Assembly (NCBI GenBank): GCA_050949225.1
Contig: JBMNFI010000001.1
Coordinates: forward strand, 806,001-870,000
Direction: 5' to 3'
Length of the DNA stretch: 64,000 nt
Source of the DNA: JBMNFI01 sp050949225
GTDB taxonomy: Bacteria; Bacillota; Dehalobacteriia; UBA4068
A program made the position numbers and the translations under genes. Shown in pieces: positions 7,864 to 16,419 of the stretch; positions within the stretch are counted from its first letter, which is position 1; each line of letters starts with the position of its first letter. The notes beneath the pieces are model-generated. The model saw nothing but the letters and a program-made list of their open reading frames with translations. It was not told where the DNA came from and made no database searches.

Positions 7864-9411
7864 TAAGGCTTTTACAAAAACCTGATCAAAGCCCTTTTTT
7901 TCCGCCGTATTAATATATTCGACCGCACTTGCTAATTTTTCTGCCTCCGCCAATCTACTGCTTTCAACAGCTGTCAAATAAGCCCCTTGCCAAGCTGCAT
8001 TACCGACATAATGTGTTTTGTAAGCAGCAATATCCGGTAGCAACCCTACCATCAAAGCATCATTTATAGACAAGTTATTACCAAAAGACCCTGCTAAAAA
8101 CACTGCTGATAAATCTTTCTCCTCAATCGCCGCCTCATTTAATAAACTCTGCCAACAAGCGGTAATCGCACCTTTAGCCAGCTGAAACTGACGGATATCC
8201 CCCTGCGTCAAAAATATTTGTCCATCCAAAAGGAATCTTTTTCCCTGATCATCAAAAATTCGCTCCGCTAATTTTCCGGCCGCTTGCAAGCGGCCTTTTT
8301 TATTAATGACACCTTCACGGCGCAGCAAAGCTATCAAGGATAATAGACCGCTGCCACAAATACCACGTAGGGGCTCATCCGCAACAGTTTTTAACACCAG
8401 CTTTTCCTTTGTCAACTGTACTGCTTGCAAGGCCCCCGGTTCGCCTCGCATTCCACAAGTGATAGAAGCCCCCTCAAAGGCCGGCCCTGCAGCAGCAGAG
8501 GCTGCTAAAACACGTCCATGACCTGCCAAAACTATCTCTCCATTGGTACCAATATCCAACAACATACTCCACTGAGGCTGATCTTTTTTAACCCACAAAT
8601 CACAGGCCAGCATGGCCGCTATGGTATCGGACCCTAAAAAACCACCGATATTCGGCAAAAGGATCACCTCAGCCTTGACCTCAGGCAATAAATGTGCTAT
8701 AGATAAATTTTGCAGCGGGCTACGTTTCATCTGGTGAAAGACCAGCCGGTATGGTGCCTTTGCTAAACCTCGTGGACAAATCCCCCATAATAAATGACTA
8801 ATCGTACTGTTAGCCACTAAAACTATTTTCAAAACCTGTTGGTTTTTAGCAGAGCAAGCCGTTAAAAGACGCTCTGTTAAATCCGCCAGATCACGCCACA
8901 CAGCATCCTGCAGCTTCGCTGCCCCTTCATGATGCTCCAGACAATAAGTAATTCTGCTGATCACATCGGCACCAAAAACAGCCTGCCGATTATGCGTATC
9001 TGCCGTCGCCAGCAGTTCTCCCGTCTCAAAGTCCAGCAGCCCACCAGCAACACTGGTCGTACCGACATCAAAAACCATCATCAGCTTTTGCCGCAAAGAA
9101 GTTGCTTTTTTATTAAGACTCACGTAATTCTTTTGCCTTAGATCAGGGGTTTCCACCACTAGATCGCCATTTACTTTATGCAAACAAGCCAAGCGGTAGC
9201 CCTGCTCAATTTGTGCCGGTGACAAAGCAAGACCTTCTTCAGCTGTTGGTGGTAATAAACCCTTTTTTATCCTTACAAAACAACGGCGGCAGATCCCCCT
9301 GCCGCCACAATCTCCGGACAAAAACACTCCGGCATCTGCCAAGACGCGATATAAATTATCCCCCTTGGCAGCACTTATTTCAACATTTTGTGGAAGTATG
9401 ACAATTTTCAT
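7855..9411 (-). CDS. RACo-like ASKHA ATPase with 2Fe-2S domain (corrinoid activator-like)
   Basis: 518 residues. The N-terminal 80 form a plant-type [2Fe-2S] ferredoxin domain with Cys 35, 41, 44 and 76 (C-x5-C-x2-C-x31-C). The rest is an ASKHA-fold ATPase with the phosphate loop VFDVGTTSVAGGLL, a second phosphate motif LLDIGTNGEIVLAG and FLAGSFGNNLS. Such RACo-like proteins reductively reactivate corrinoid methyltransferase systems. No corrinoid protein or methyltransferase gene is in the window, so the partner must be elsewhere. ATG 9411 follows AGGTGA. It sits 15 bp after ispDF on the same strand, an unusual companion for isoprenoid genes, and overlaps convergent terC by 9 bp. Confidence 0.85.
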   Translation of the reverse strand: MKIVILPQNVEISAAKGDNLYRVLADAGVFLSGDCGGRGICRRCFVRIKKGLLPPTAEEGLALSPAQIEQGYRLACLHKVNGDLVVETPDLRQKNYVSLNKKATSLRQKLMMVFDVGTTSVAGGLLDFETGELLATADTHNRQAVFGADVISRITYCLEHHEGAAKLQDAVWRDLADLTERLLTACSAKNQQVLKIVLVANSTISHLLWGICPRGLAKAPYRLVFHQMKRSPLQNLSIAHLLPEVKAEVILLPNIGGFLGSDTIAAMLACDLWVKKDQPQWSMLLDIGTNGEIVLAGHGRVLAASAAAGPAFEGASITCGMRGEPGALQAVQLTKEKLVLKTVADEPLRGICGSGLLSLIALLRREGVINKKGRLQAAGKLAERIFDDQGKRFLLDGQIFLTQGDIRQFQLAKGAITACWQSLLNEAAIEEKDLSAVFLAGSFGNNLSINDALMVGLLPDIAAYKTHYVGNAAWQGAYLTAVESSRLAEAEKLASAVEYINTAEKKGFDQVFVKALSL

Positions 9412-9429
9412 CAATCAATCACCTAATTA

Positions 9430-10575
9430 CTAACGGGACAACAAAGCTATCGCTTGCGCCGCAATACCTTCTTCACGCCCAAAAGAGTCCAAAAATTCTG
9501 TAGTAGTCGCCTTAATGCTGACTTTATCTATATTTATAGCCAAGGCCTGTGCTACATTTTCTCGCATTTTTTCTATATGAGGAGCCATTTTGGGCTTTTG
9601 GGCAATAATAATGCTGTCAATGTTATTAATTTCCCACCCTGCATCTTTAAGCATCTGAGCAATTTGGGATAAAAACCAAAGACTGCTAACCCCGCTAAAT
9701 TTTTCATCATCATTGGGAAAATGCACCCCAATATCGCCTAAACAAGCCGCCCCCAGCAAGGCGTCAGCAATCGCATGACATAAAGCATCGGCATCACTAT
9801 GCCCCCACAATCCCATGTGGTGTTCTATTTCTACACCACCTAAAATCAGCTTGTATCCCTCAACAAGTCTGTGAACGTCATAACCGTTACCTATACGTAT
9901 ATCAGACATTTTATCACCTACCATAATTTTTGCCAGCAGTAAATCTTTGCCGGTAGTTAGTTTAAAGTTTTTTTGATCTCCTTGAACTGTCCGTGTTTTA
10001 TATCCATAATATTCTAATAAAGAAGCATCATCAGTCGCCATTAACTGATCATCAAGGGACTTTTGATGAACGGTCTTTAAAAGCACTGTGGGAAAAAGCT
10101 GTGGAGTTTGTGCCGCACATAAATTATTGCGCTCAAGTGTCTCCTGCACAACACCATCTAAGACCCTTTTTACAGTATCTTTTACTGCAAAAACCGGCAC
10201 TACACCACCATTTTGAGGTAAGTGTTGCAGCAAAGAAGACAATAATTCTTGGCTGACAAAAGGCCGAGCCGCATCATGAACCGCCACCAACTCACTGGCA
10301 ACAAAAGCCAAACCATTAAAAACTGACTGCTGACGAGTGGAGCCTCCCTCCACTATCTTTTCTACCTTGGGATATCCTTTGGTCAACTTGCGACAAGCAG
10401 TCACTTCCGTTGCGGCAGCAACCACGATAATCTCCTGCACTAACTCTGATTGTGAAAAGGTCTCCAAAGACCATTCCAAAACAGTCCTTTTACCCAGCAT
10501 AGCAAAAACTTTATTATGGTTTAAACCCATACGACTCCCTGAGCCTGCCGCTAAGAGAATTACGGTCAAAGACAT
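9430..10575 (-). CDS. ispDF: Bifunctional IspD-IspF (MEP pathway)
   Basis: Two consecutive MEP-pathway enzymes in one 381-residue chain. Residues 1 to about 225 are 2-C-methyl-D-erythritol 4-phosphate cytidylyltransferase (LLAAGSGSRMG nucleotide loop, VHDAARPFVS). Residues about 227-381 are 2-C-methyl-D-erythritol 2,4-cyclodiphosphate synthase (metal-binding GYDVHRL and GHSDADALCHAIADAL). The two halves meet at a Met (MSDIRIGNGYDVHRL), as if separate genes had joined. Bacillus has two separate genes. The ATG at 10575 overlaps the yacL stop (TGATG), so translation is coupled. Confidence 0.95.
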   Translation of the reverse strand: MSLTVILLAAGSGSRMGLNHNKVFAMLGKRTVLEWSLETFSQSELVQEIIVVAAATEVTACRKLTKGYPKVEKIVEGGSTRQQSVFNGLAFVASELVAVHDAARPFVSQELLSSLLQHLPQNGGVVPVFAVKDTVKRVLDGVVQETLERNNLCAAQTPQLFPTVLLKTVHQKSLDDQLMATDDASLLEYYGYKTRTVQGDQKNFKLTTGKDLLLAKIMVGDKMSDIRIGNGYDVHRLVEGYKLILGGVEIEHHMGLWGHSDADALCHAIADALLGAACLGDIGVHFPNDDEKFSGVSSLWFLSQIAQMLKDAGWEINNIDSIIIAQKPKMAPHIEKMRENVAQALAINIDKVSIKATTTEFLDSFGREEGIAAQAIALLSR

Positions 10576-11696
10576 CAACTCACATCCTCACATAGTTCAC
10601 CAATTTCGCCATCCTTACTATAGCGAGGACGCGCAAAAACCATTCGTCCGGCAGCCGTTTGCAGAACACTGGTAACTACTACATAGATCTTTTTGTCAAG
10701 ATATTTTTTACCGTTTTCAATCACAATCATCGTTCCATCATCCAGGTAGGCCACTCCCTGGCCGGTTTCTTTACCTTCTTTAACAATATGCGCAATCATC
10801 TCTTCTCCCGGCAGCATCACCGGCTTAACCGCATTGCTTAATTCATTAATATTAAGAACCTGCACCCCCTGCATTTGAGCAACCTTGTTAAGGTTAAAAT
10901 CGTTGGTCAAAACAACCCCTTTCAGATCTTGAGCCAGCTTAACTAATTTTGCATCTACTTCAGGGATGTTGGGATAATCAGTTTCGTTGACTACAATCTG
11001 ACCTTCAAAATCCTGACGCATCTTGTTTAAAATATCCAATCCACGACGACCCCTATTACGTTTCAGGTGATCACCGGAATCAGCAATATGCCTAAGCTCA
11101 TCTAATACAAAGTTAGCCACAATCAATTGGCCTTCAATAAAGCCCGTCTTATAAATATCAGCAATCCGCCCGTCAATAATAACACTGGTATCCAAAATCT
11201 TTGGAAAAGCTTTGCCAGCAATTTTATCCTTCTTTTCTCCCTTAGAAACAGCTTCATTCCTGGATCGGGCATTTCGTAACCATTGGCGAAAATCATCACG
11301 ACTTCTGTAACCAACAACTGCACCGGTATAACCGCCAATAAAAGCTAAAGTAATGGCAAGGTATGGGCCTATAATAGAAATATTTTTCACCATTGTGCCA
11401 ATAAGGGCAGCAATAATCAAACCAACAATCATGCCACTTGCAGAACAAATTATATCAAATAAAGACATCTTAAATAAAAAACTGAGCAAACGCTCGGTCA
11501 GCCTTTCTATTCCACCAACTAAATGGGGAGCCACTAAAACACCAATAAACGCCGAAACAATCGGCAATCCTACCAAAAATAAATTATAAGCAGCACTATA
11601 CTTGATAAAAATCATTTCAGCCAAAAAATTATAACAAATAAGAAAAACTATAATTGCGAACAACACGCCAATACCGCCATAAATAACTTTTTTCAT
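10575..11696 (-). CDS. yacL: YacL-like PIN/TRAM membrane protein
   Basis: 373 residues. About four N-terminal membrane segments (residues 1-110), a cytoplasmic PIN domain beginning LDTSVIIDGRIADI with conserved Asp residues (DELRHIAD, TNDFNLNKVA), and a C-terminal TRAM-like segment. PIN domains are metal-dependent ribonucleases; a firm role for YacL is not established. ATG 11696 follows AGGAGGTGAG, better than the ATG at 11717. Order radA-(carD)-yacL-ispD follows the Bacillus cluster minus disA. Confidence 0.88.
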   Translation of the reverse strand: MKKVIYGGIGVLFAIIVFLICYNFLAEMIFIKYSAAYNLFLVGLPIVSAFIGVLVAPHLVGGIERLTERLLSFLFKMSLFDIICSASGMIVGLIIAALIGTMVKNISIIGPYLAITLAFIGGYTGAVVGYRSRDDFRQWLRNARSRNEAVSKGEKKDKIAGKAFPKILDTSVIIDGRIADIYKTGFIEGQLIVANFVLDELRHIADSGDHLKRNRGRRGLDILNKMRQDFEGQIVVNETDYPNIPEVDAKLVKLAQDLKGVVLTNDFNLNKVAQMQGVQVLNINELSNAVKPVMLPGEEMIAHIVKEGKETGQGVAYLDDGTMIVIENGKKYLDKKIYVVVTSVLQTAAGRMVFARPRYSKDGEIGELCEDVS

Positions 11697-11748
11697 CTTT
11701 CTCACCTCCTCTTGCAATTATTAATGAATTTTGTACTTTTATGTAATT

Positions 11749-11784
11749 AATAGGGTATTTCGTAAAATATACAAATACCCTATT
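11749..11784. repeat. Perfect 12-bp inverted repeat between carD and yacL
   Basis: AATAGGGTATTT and its exact complement, 12 nt apart, lie between the carD stop and yacL. There is no good T tract on either side, so it could be a weak terminator, a processing site or a protein site. I cannot decide. Confidence 0.5.
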
Positions 11785-11814
11785 TCTCCAAACAATATCC
11801 AGTTTTAAGTTTCT

Positions 11815-12294
11815 TTAACTCGCAAAAACTTCTTCAATCGCATCGATGACATAATCCTCACTTTTTTCTCCTGCCAGCATCAGCTCGCTGACTAAAATCT
11901 GCCGTGCTTGATCTAAAAGTTTTTTTTCACCGGTCGACAAACTTTTAATCGCGTTGCGTGACATCAGATTGCGCACCACCTGGGCCACATCAACAATATC
12001 ACCACTTTTTATCTTATCCATGTGACGACGATAACGACGATTCCAATTATCATCAAATTCATCCGGCTCGGATTTTAAAATGTCAAAAACCTCATCGACC
12101 CGTTCACTGGGAATAACTTCGCGCATACCAAGTTTTTCAACTGTGTCAACAGGAACAAGCAAAGTCATATCCCCAAAAGGGATATGCAGCACATAATAAT
12201 CATTTTCTTGACCTAAAATTTCCCTTTGCTCTATTGACTCAATTATGCCTGCACCATGCACAGGATAAACAACTTTGTCCCCAACTGTAAACAT
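11815..12294 (-). CDS. CarD family transcriptional regulator
   Basis: 159 residues. The N-terminal CarD/TRCF RNA-polymerase-interaction domain is seen as MFTVGDKVVYPVHGAGIIE, followed by a helical C-terminal DNA-binding part. CarD proteins bind the RNAP beta lobe and stabilise open complexes, notably at rRNA promoters. ATG 12294 is 8 bases after GGGG; the in-frame ATGs at 12300 and 12309 are too close to or upstream of that site. It occupies the place of disA in the Bacillus cluster. Two tandem promoters precede it, so it can be expressed apart from the ctsR operon. Confidence 0.85.
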   Translation of the reverse strand: MFTVGDKVVYPVHGAGIIESIEQREILGQENDYYVLHIPFGDMTLLVPVDTVEKLGMREVIPSERVDEVFDILKSEPDEFDDNWNRRYRRHMDKIKSGDIVDVAQVVRNLMSRNAIKSLSTGEKKLLDQARQILVSELMLAGEKSEDYVIDAIEEVFAS

Positions 12295-12339
12295 TATCAT
12301 TTCCCCCAATTAGCCAAAGCCATACTATTATATAACTTT

Positions 12340-12368
12340 ATTTTAACAAAAAACAGAGGAAATGTCAA
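12340..12368 (-). promoter_or_regulatory. carD promoter, proximal
   Basis: TTGACA (12363-12368), 17-bp spacer, TAAAAT (12340-12345) on the minus strand, about 45 bp before the carD start. Confidence 0.65.
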
Positions 12369-12382
12369 TCGGTAAAACAAAT

Positions 12383-12411
12383 ATCTTATCACACCGAATA
12401 CAACATGTCAA
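12383..12411 (-). promoter_or_regulatory. carD promoter, distal
   Basis: TTGACA (12406-12411), 17-bp spacer, TAAGAT (12383-12388). The same -35 hexamer recurs 43 bp downstream, giving a tandem promoter pair between radA and carD. Confidence 0.65.
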
Positions 12412-12430
12412 CATAAGTTTTAGAATATTT

Positions 12431-13801
12431 TTAAACTAAGTTTAAAAGTGCTAGGGCTTGAGGCAGATCTCTAAATGTTGCTACATTAATACCTTCTACA
12501 CGTTTAACCTCTTTAAGCTCTTTTTTATCCGCTTGTGGAAGCAGCACATTAGTAAAACCAAAGGCCTTGCCCTCCTTTATCCTTCTGGAAAGCTGCGGCA
12601 CCGAACGAATTTCACCCAACAGGCCCACCTCTCCCAAAAGACAAAGATCACCAGCTAAAGCTACCCCTTTAAGAGATGAGACAATAGCCGCGGCAACTGC
12701 TAAATCAATCGCAGGATCCTCCGCTTTTAAACCACCTGCGATATTAATATAAATATCCTTTGAACCCAATGTTAATCCTAAACGCCTCTCCAATACGGCA
12801 ATGATTAAAAGCAAGCGATTATAATCAAAACCCGTAGCCAAACGCCGTGGATTACCAAAACTAGTAGAACAAACCAGAGCCTGCACTTCCAGCAATAAGG
12901 GCCTTGATCCTTGCATCAAGCAGGTTACGGCACTGCCGGGAACATCCTGTGGGCGTTGACTTAAAAAGAAAGCTGAGGGATCGGCAAAAGGAATTAATCC
13001 TCCCTCACCCATTTCAAAAACCCCCAGCTCATTCGTGGAACCAAAACGGTTTTTAACCGCTCGCAGTAAGCGTAAAGAATTATAACGATCCCCCTCAAAA
13101 TAAAGCACTGTATCTACCATATGCTCTAAAACACGTGGACCGGCCAGCATTCCCTCTTTGGTTACATGACCTACTAAAATTACAGCAGCCTGCTGCTGAC
13201 GGGCAAACTCCAAACAAGCTGCGGCAACAGATCGCACCTGCGAAACACTGCCGGGCGCACTGGTAAGTTCCGGCAAATAAAGAGCTTGTACCGAGTCAAC
13301 AATCAGCATTTTCACATCATGCTTTTGGGCTGCCTCCAACGCCAAAGAAAGATTGGTTTCCGCCATTAACAGCAACCTATCTGATAAAGCTCCCAATCGT
13401 TGCGCCCTGCTATAAACCTGCTGCGCTGACTCCTCACCAGTAATATAAAGAACGGTACCATGCTCGTCGGCCATCATTTTAGCCGCTTGTAATAAAATAG
13501 TAGATTTGCCAATACCAGGTATACCACCTAAAAGAATAGAAGAGCCGGGGATAATACCACCACCCAAGACTGCATCCAATTCTGTCATCCCCAAAACAAA
13601 ACGAGGGGTTTCCAAAGGTTTAATGTTTTTAATCGGCTGTGCATTCGGCAATTCCTTACGGACAGAGCCATGACTATGCTTTTCTATCACCATCTTTTCT
13701 TCTACCAAAGAGTTCCATTCATTGCAGCTGGGACATCTCCCATACCATTTGACGGATGTGTTGCCACAATTGTTGCAAACAAAAATAGTTTTTTCCTTCA
13801 T
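12431..13801 (-). CDS. radA: DNA repair protein RadA
   Basis: 456 residues, normal length. N-terminal C4 zinc finger (CNNCGNTSVKWYGRCPSC), RecA-like ATPase with Walker A GGIPGIGKST, the RadA-specific KNRFGSTNELGVFEM motif, and a C-terminal Lon-protease-like domain. RadA is a RecA-like helicase that promotes branch migration in recombination. ATG follows GAGG. It lies downstream of clpC as in Bacillus, but a 26-bp palindrome separates them. Confidence 0.96.
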   Translation of the reverse strand: MKEKTIFVCNNCGNTSVKWYGRCPSCNEWNSLVEEKMVIEKHSHGSVRKELPNAQPIKNIKPLETPRFVLGMTELDAVLGGGIIPGSSILLGGIPGIGKSTILLQAAKMMADEHGTVLYITGEESAQQVYSRAQRLGALSDRLLLMAETNLSLALEAAQKHDVKMLIVDSVQALYLPELTSAPGSVSQVRSVAAACLEFARQQQAAVILVGHVTKEGMLAGPRVLEHMVDTVLYFEGDRYNSLRLLRAVKNRFGSTNELGVFEMGEGGLIPFADPSAFFLSQRPQDVPGSAVTCLMQGSRPLLLEVQALVCSTSFGNPRRLATGFDYNRLLLIIAVLERRLGLTLGSKDIYINIAGGLKAEDPAIDLAVAAAIVSSLKGVALAGDLCLLGEVGLLGEIRSVPQLSRRIKEGKAFGFTNVLLPQADKKELKEVKRVEGINVATFRDLPQALALLNLV

Positions 13802-13840
13802 AAAAGTTCCTCAAGCTTTCTTGGTGTCGGCCCAGAATTT

Positions 13841-13866
13841 CATGGGCAACTTTAAAGTTGCCCATG
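13841..13866. repeat. Perfect 26-bp palindrome between clpC and radA
   Basis: A self-complementary sequence running from CATGGGCAAC to GTTGCCCATG, 18 bp after the clpC stop. RNA from it would form a 10-12 bp hairpin, but there is no T tract after it (AAATTCTGGG), so it is either a weak terminator, an mRNA-stabilising hairpin or a protein site. Confidence 0.6.
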
Positions 13867-13884
13867 AGAATTACTGTTAGCTAT

Positions 13885-16416
13885 TTATTCGTCTTTTTCC
13901 TGCTCATTTTTTTGCTCATCAGAATTCTGATCCGTTTTCTCTGTGATCTCTGCAGTTTCTTTTTTTACAAAGTTAATGTTTCCATCTTCCAGATGGGCAC
14001 AAATGGCATCACCGGCCGTAAATTTACCCATCAAGATATCTTCAGAAAGTGGATCCTCCACCAAACGCAGAATAGTTCTTCTCAAAGGTCTGGCACCATA
14101 TTCCGCATCATAACCCTCTTTGGCCAGGAAATCATAAACATCATTATCAAGGGTTAAGGTCATTTCTTGCTCTGCTAAACGATCTTGAATGTCCTTAATC
14201 ATCAAATCCGCGATTTTTCTGGTATCCTCAGCGGTTAAAGCATCAAAGATAATGATATCATCGATACGATTTAAAAATTCCGGCCTGAAGGTTGATTTTA
14301 AAACATCCATCAAGCGGGCTTTTTTAGCTTCATAATCTTCTACAAGTCTATCCCCGCTTTGATCAATGTTAAAGCCAAGCATGCCCCCTTTATTATTACC
14401 GGACGATCCCAGATTGGAGGTCATAATAATTACGGTATTACGAAAATCCACAGTACGGCCGGTCGAATCCGTCAAACGTCCATCCTCTAAAACCTGCAGC
14501 AACATATTAAAGACATCAGGATGCGCTTTTTCAATTTCATCCAACAATATTACGCTGTAAGGCTTCCTGCGGACTGCCTCAGTTAGCTGTCCCCCCTCAT
14601 CATAACCAATATATCCGGGAGGCGCTCCTACTAAACGACTGACATTATGTTTTTCCATATACTCACTCATGTCAAGGCGAACCATGTTCTCTTCTGAGCC
14701 AAACAAGGCCTCTGCAAGGGCTTTACCCAATTCCGTTTTCCCGACACCAGTAGGACCCAAAAAGATAAAAGAACCAACAGGTCTTTTAGTATCTTTAAGA
14801 CCCGCCCGAGCACGCCTGACTGCCCTGGAAATACTATTAACAGCTTGATTTTGGCCGATAACTCTTTCATGCAAGGTTTCTTCCAATTTGAGCAAGCGTT
14901 CCGCTTCCTCCTCTTGCATTTTGGCAATGGGAATACCGGTCCAATCAGCTAATATTTTAGCAATTTCCGCCTCTGTGACAACCATTTGCTGACTAATTTT
15001 ACCTTTTTTCCAAGATTCTCTGTCTTTTTCAATGGATTTAGCAAGCTCTTTTTCCTGATCACGCAATTTAGCCGCTTGTTCAAACTCTTCATGTGCAATA
15101 GCAGCTTCCTTTTCTTTTTGCAAAACAGCCAATTGTTCTTCCTTTTCTTTAACATCCGTTGGCGCAATATAACTGGCCAAACGGACTTTAGAAGCCGCCT
15201 CATCAATCAAGTCAATCGCTTTATCCGGTAAAAACCTGTCCGGTAAATAACGAATTGATAAGCGTACCGCTGCCTTTACCGCATCATCGGTAATCTGCAC
15301 TCCATGATGAGCCTCATATTTATCCCGCAAACCCATTAAAATTGAGATCGAGTCCTCCTCTGTCGGCTCTCCAACGGTTATCGGTTGAAAACGTCTTTCA
15401 AGAGCCGCATCCTTTTCAATATATTGACGGTATTCATCCAAAGTAGTAGCGCCAATGCATTGCAGCTCCCCACGGGAAAGTGCCGGTTTTAAGATATTGG
15501 CCGCATCAATTGCGCCTTCAGCAGCCCCCGCCCCAACTAAGGTATGCAATTCATCAATAAAAAGAATGACCTTTTGAGAATCGCGAACTTCCTCGATTAT
15601 TTTTTTCAGCCTTTCTTCAAAATCCCCACGATATTTAGAGCCGGCAACCAGAGACGACATGTCCATCGTTATGACACGCTTATCACTTAAGGTTTCAGGC
15701 ACCTTACCTTCATCTACCATTTGCGCCAGTCCCTCAACAATGGCTGTTTTACCAACACCCGGCTCACCAATTAACACAGGATTGTTTTTGGTGCGGCGAG
15801 AAAGAATTTGAATTACTCGTTGAATTTCTTTTTCACGACCAATTACTGGATCAAGCTTAGCCTCTTTAGCCATGGCAGTTAAATCACGACCATATTCATC
15901 CAATGTTGGTGTGTCACTTTTATTTTTTTTACCGGCAGTTGCTTCAGCAGATCTGCTTCCTTCATCCCTATTTTGACTAATGCCCTGATATCCTAAAGCA
16001 TTCATCGTTAAATTCATAATATCAGCAGCTTTAACACCGCAAGCACTTTCCAGCCAAACATCCATTGAAGCGGCCGGTGCCTCTAAAACCCCCAAAAGCA
16101 AATGCTCTGTACCAATATAACTTAAAGACATTTGATTAGATAGGTTATTAGCGATATTGATAGACTGCTTAACACCTGGTGATAATTCTATACGCGAAAC
16201 AGCAAATTTACCGGTGGCTTCTTTTTCAATCGCATTTTGTACATCCTCCAACGTAACCCCCAGCTGTTTTAAAACCTGCGCCGCTACACCGGACCCCTCT
16301 TTCAAGATGGCCCATAACAGATATTGACCCTCAATTTGAGAAGAACCCAGCTGTTGAGCCAACTGTTCGGCAATGATAAGTACATTTTGCGCCTTTTCTG
16401 TAAATCTATTTAACAT
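13885..16416 (-). CDS. clpC: ATP-dependent Clp protease ATP-binding subunit ClpC
   Basis: Hsp100 unfoldase of 843 residues that feeds substrates to ClpP. N domain (two Clp-N repeats, 1-145), AAA-1 with Walker A GEPGVGKTA, a coiled M domain with a UVR-like motif (HEEFEQAAKLRDQEK), AAA-2 with GPTGVGKTE, and a D2-small domain. The acidic C-terminus is rich in E, D and Q. ATG follows AAGGAGG, 3 bp after mcsB. Expected to be repressed by CtsR and to act on McsB phosphoarginine-tagged proteins. Confidence 0.97.
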   Translation of the reverse strand: MLNRFTEKAQNVLIIAEQLAQQLGSSQIEGQYLLWAILKEGSGVAAQVLKQLGVTLEDVQNAIEKEATGKFAVSRIELSPGVKQSINIANNLSNQMSLSYIGTEHLLLGVLEAPAASMDVWLESACGVKAADIMNLTMNALGYQGISQNRDEGSRSAEATAGKKNKSDTPTLDEYGRDLTAMAKEAKLDPVIGREKEIQRVIQILSRRTKNNPVLIGEPGVGKTAIVEGLAQMVDEGKVPETLSDKRVITMDMSSLVAGSKYRGDFEERLKKIIEEVRDSQKVILFIDELHTLVGAGAAEGAIDAANILKPALSRGELQCIGATTLDEYRQYIEKDAALERRFQPITVGEPTEEDSISILMGLRDKYEAHHGVQITDDAVKAAVRLSIRYLPDRFLPDKAIDLIDEAASKVRLASYIAPTDVKEKEEQLAVLQKEKEAAIAHEEFEQAAKLRDQEKELAKSIEKDRESWKKGKISQQMVVTEAEIAKILADWTGIPIAKMQEEEAERLLKLEETLHERVIGQNQAVNSISRAVRRARAGLKDTKRPVGSFIFLGPTGVGKTELGKALAEALFGSEENMVRLDMSEYMEKHNVSRLVGAPPGYIGYDEGGQLTEAVRRKPYSVILLDEIEKAHPDVFNMLLQVLEDGRLTDSTGRTVDFRNTVIIMTSNLGSSGNNKGGMLGFNIDQSGDRLVEDYEAKKARLMDVLKSTFRPEFLNRIDDIIIFDALTAEDTRKIADLMIKDIQDRLAEQEMTLTLDNDVYDFLAKEGYDAEYGARPLRRTILRLVEDPLSEDILMGKFTAGDAICAHLEDGNINFVKKETAEITEKTDQNSDEQKNEQEKDE

Positions 16417-16419
16417 AAG

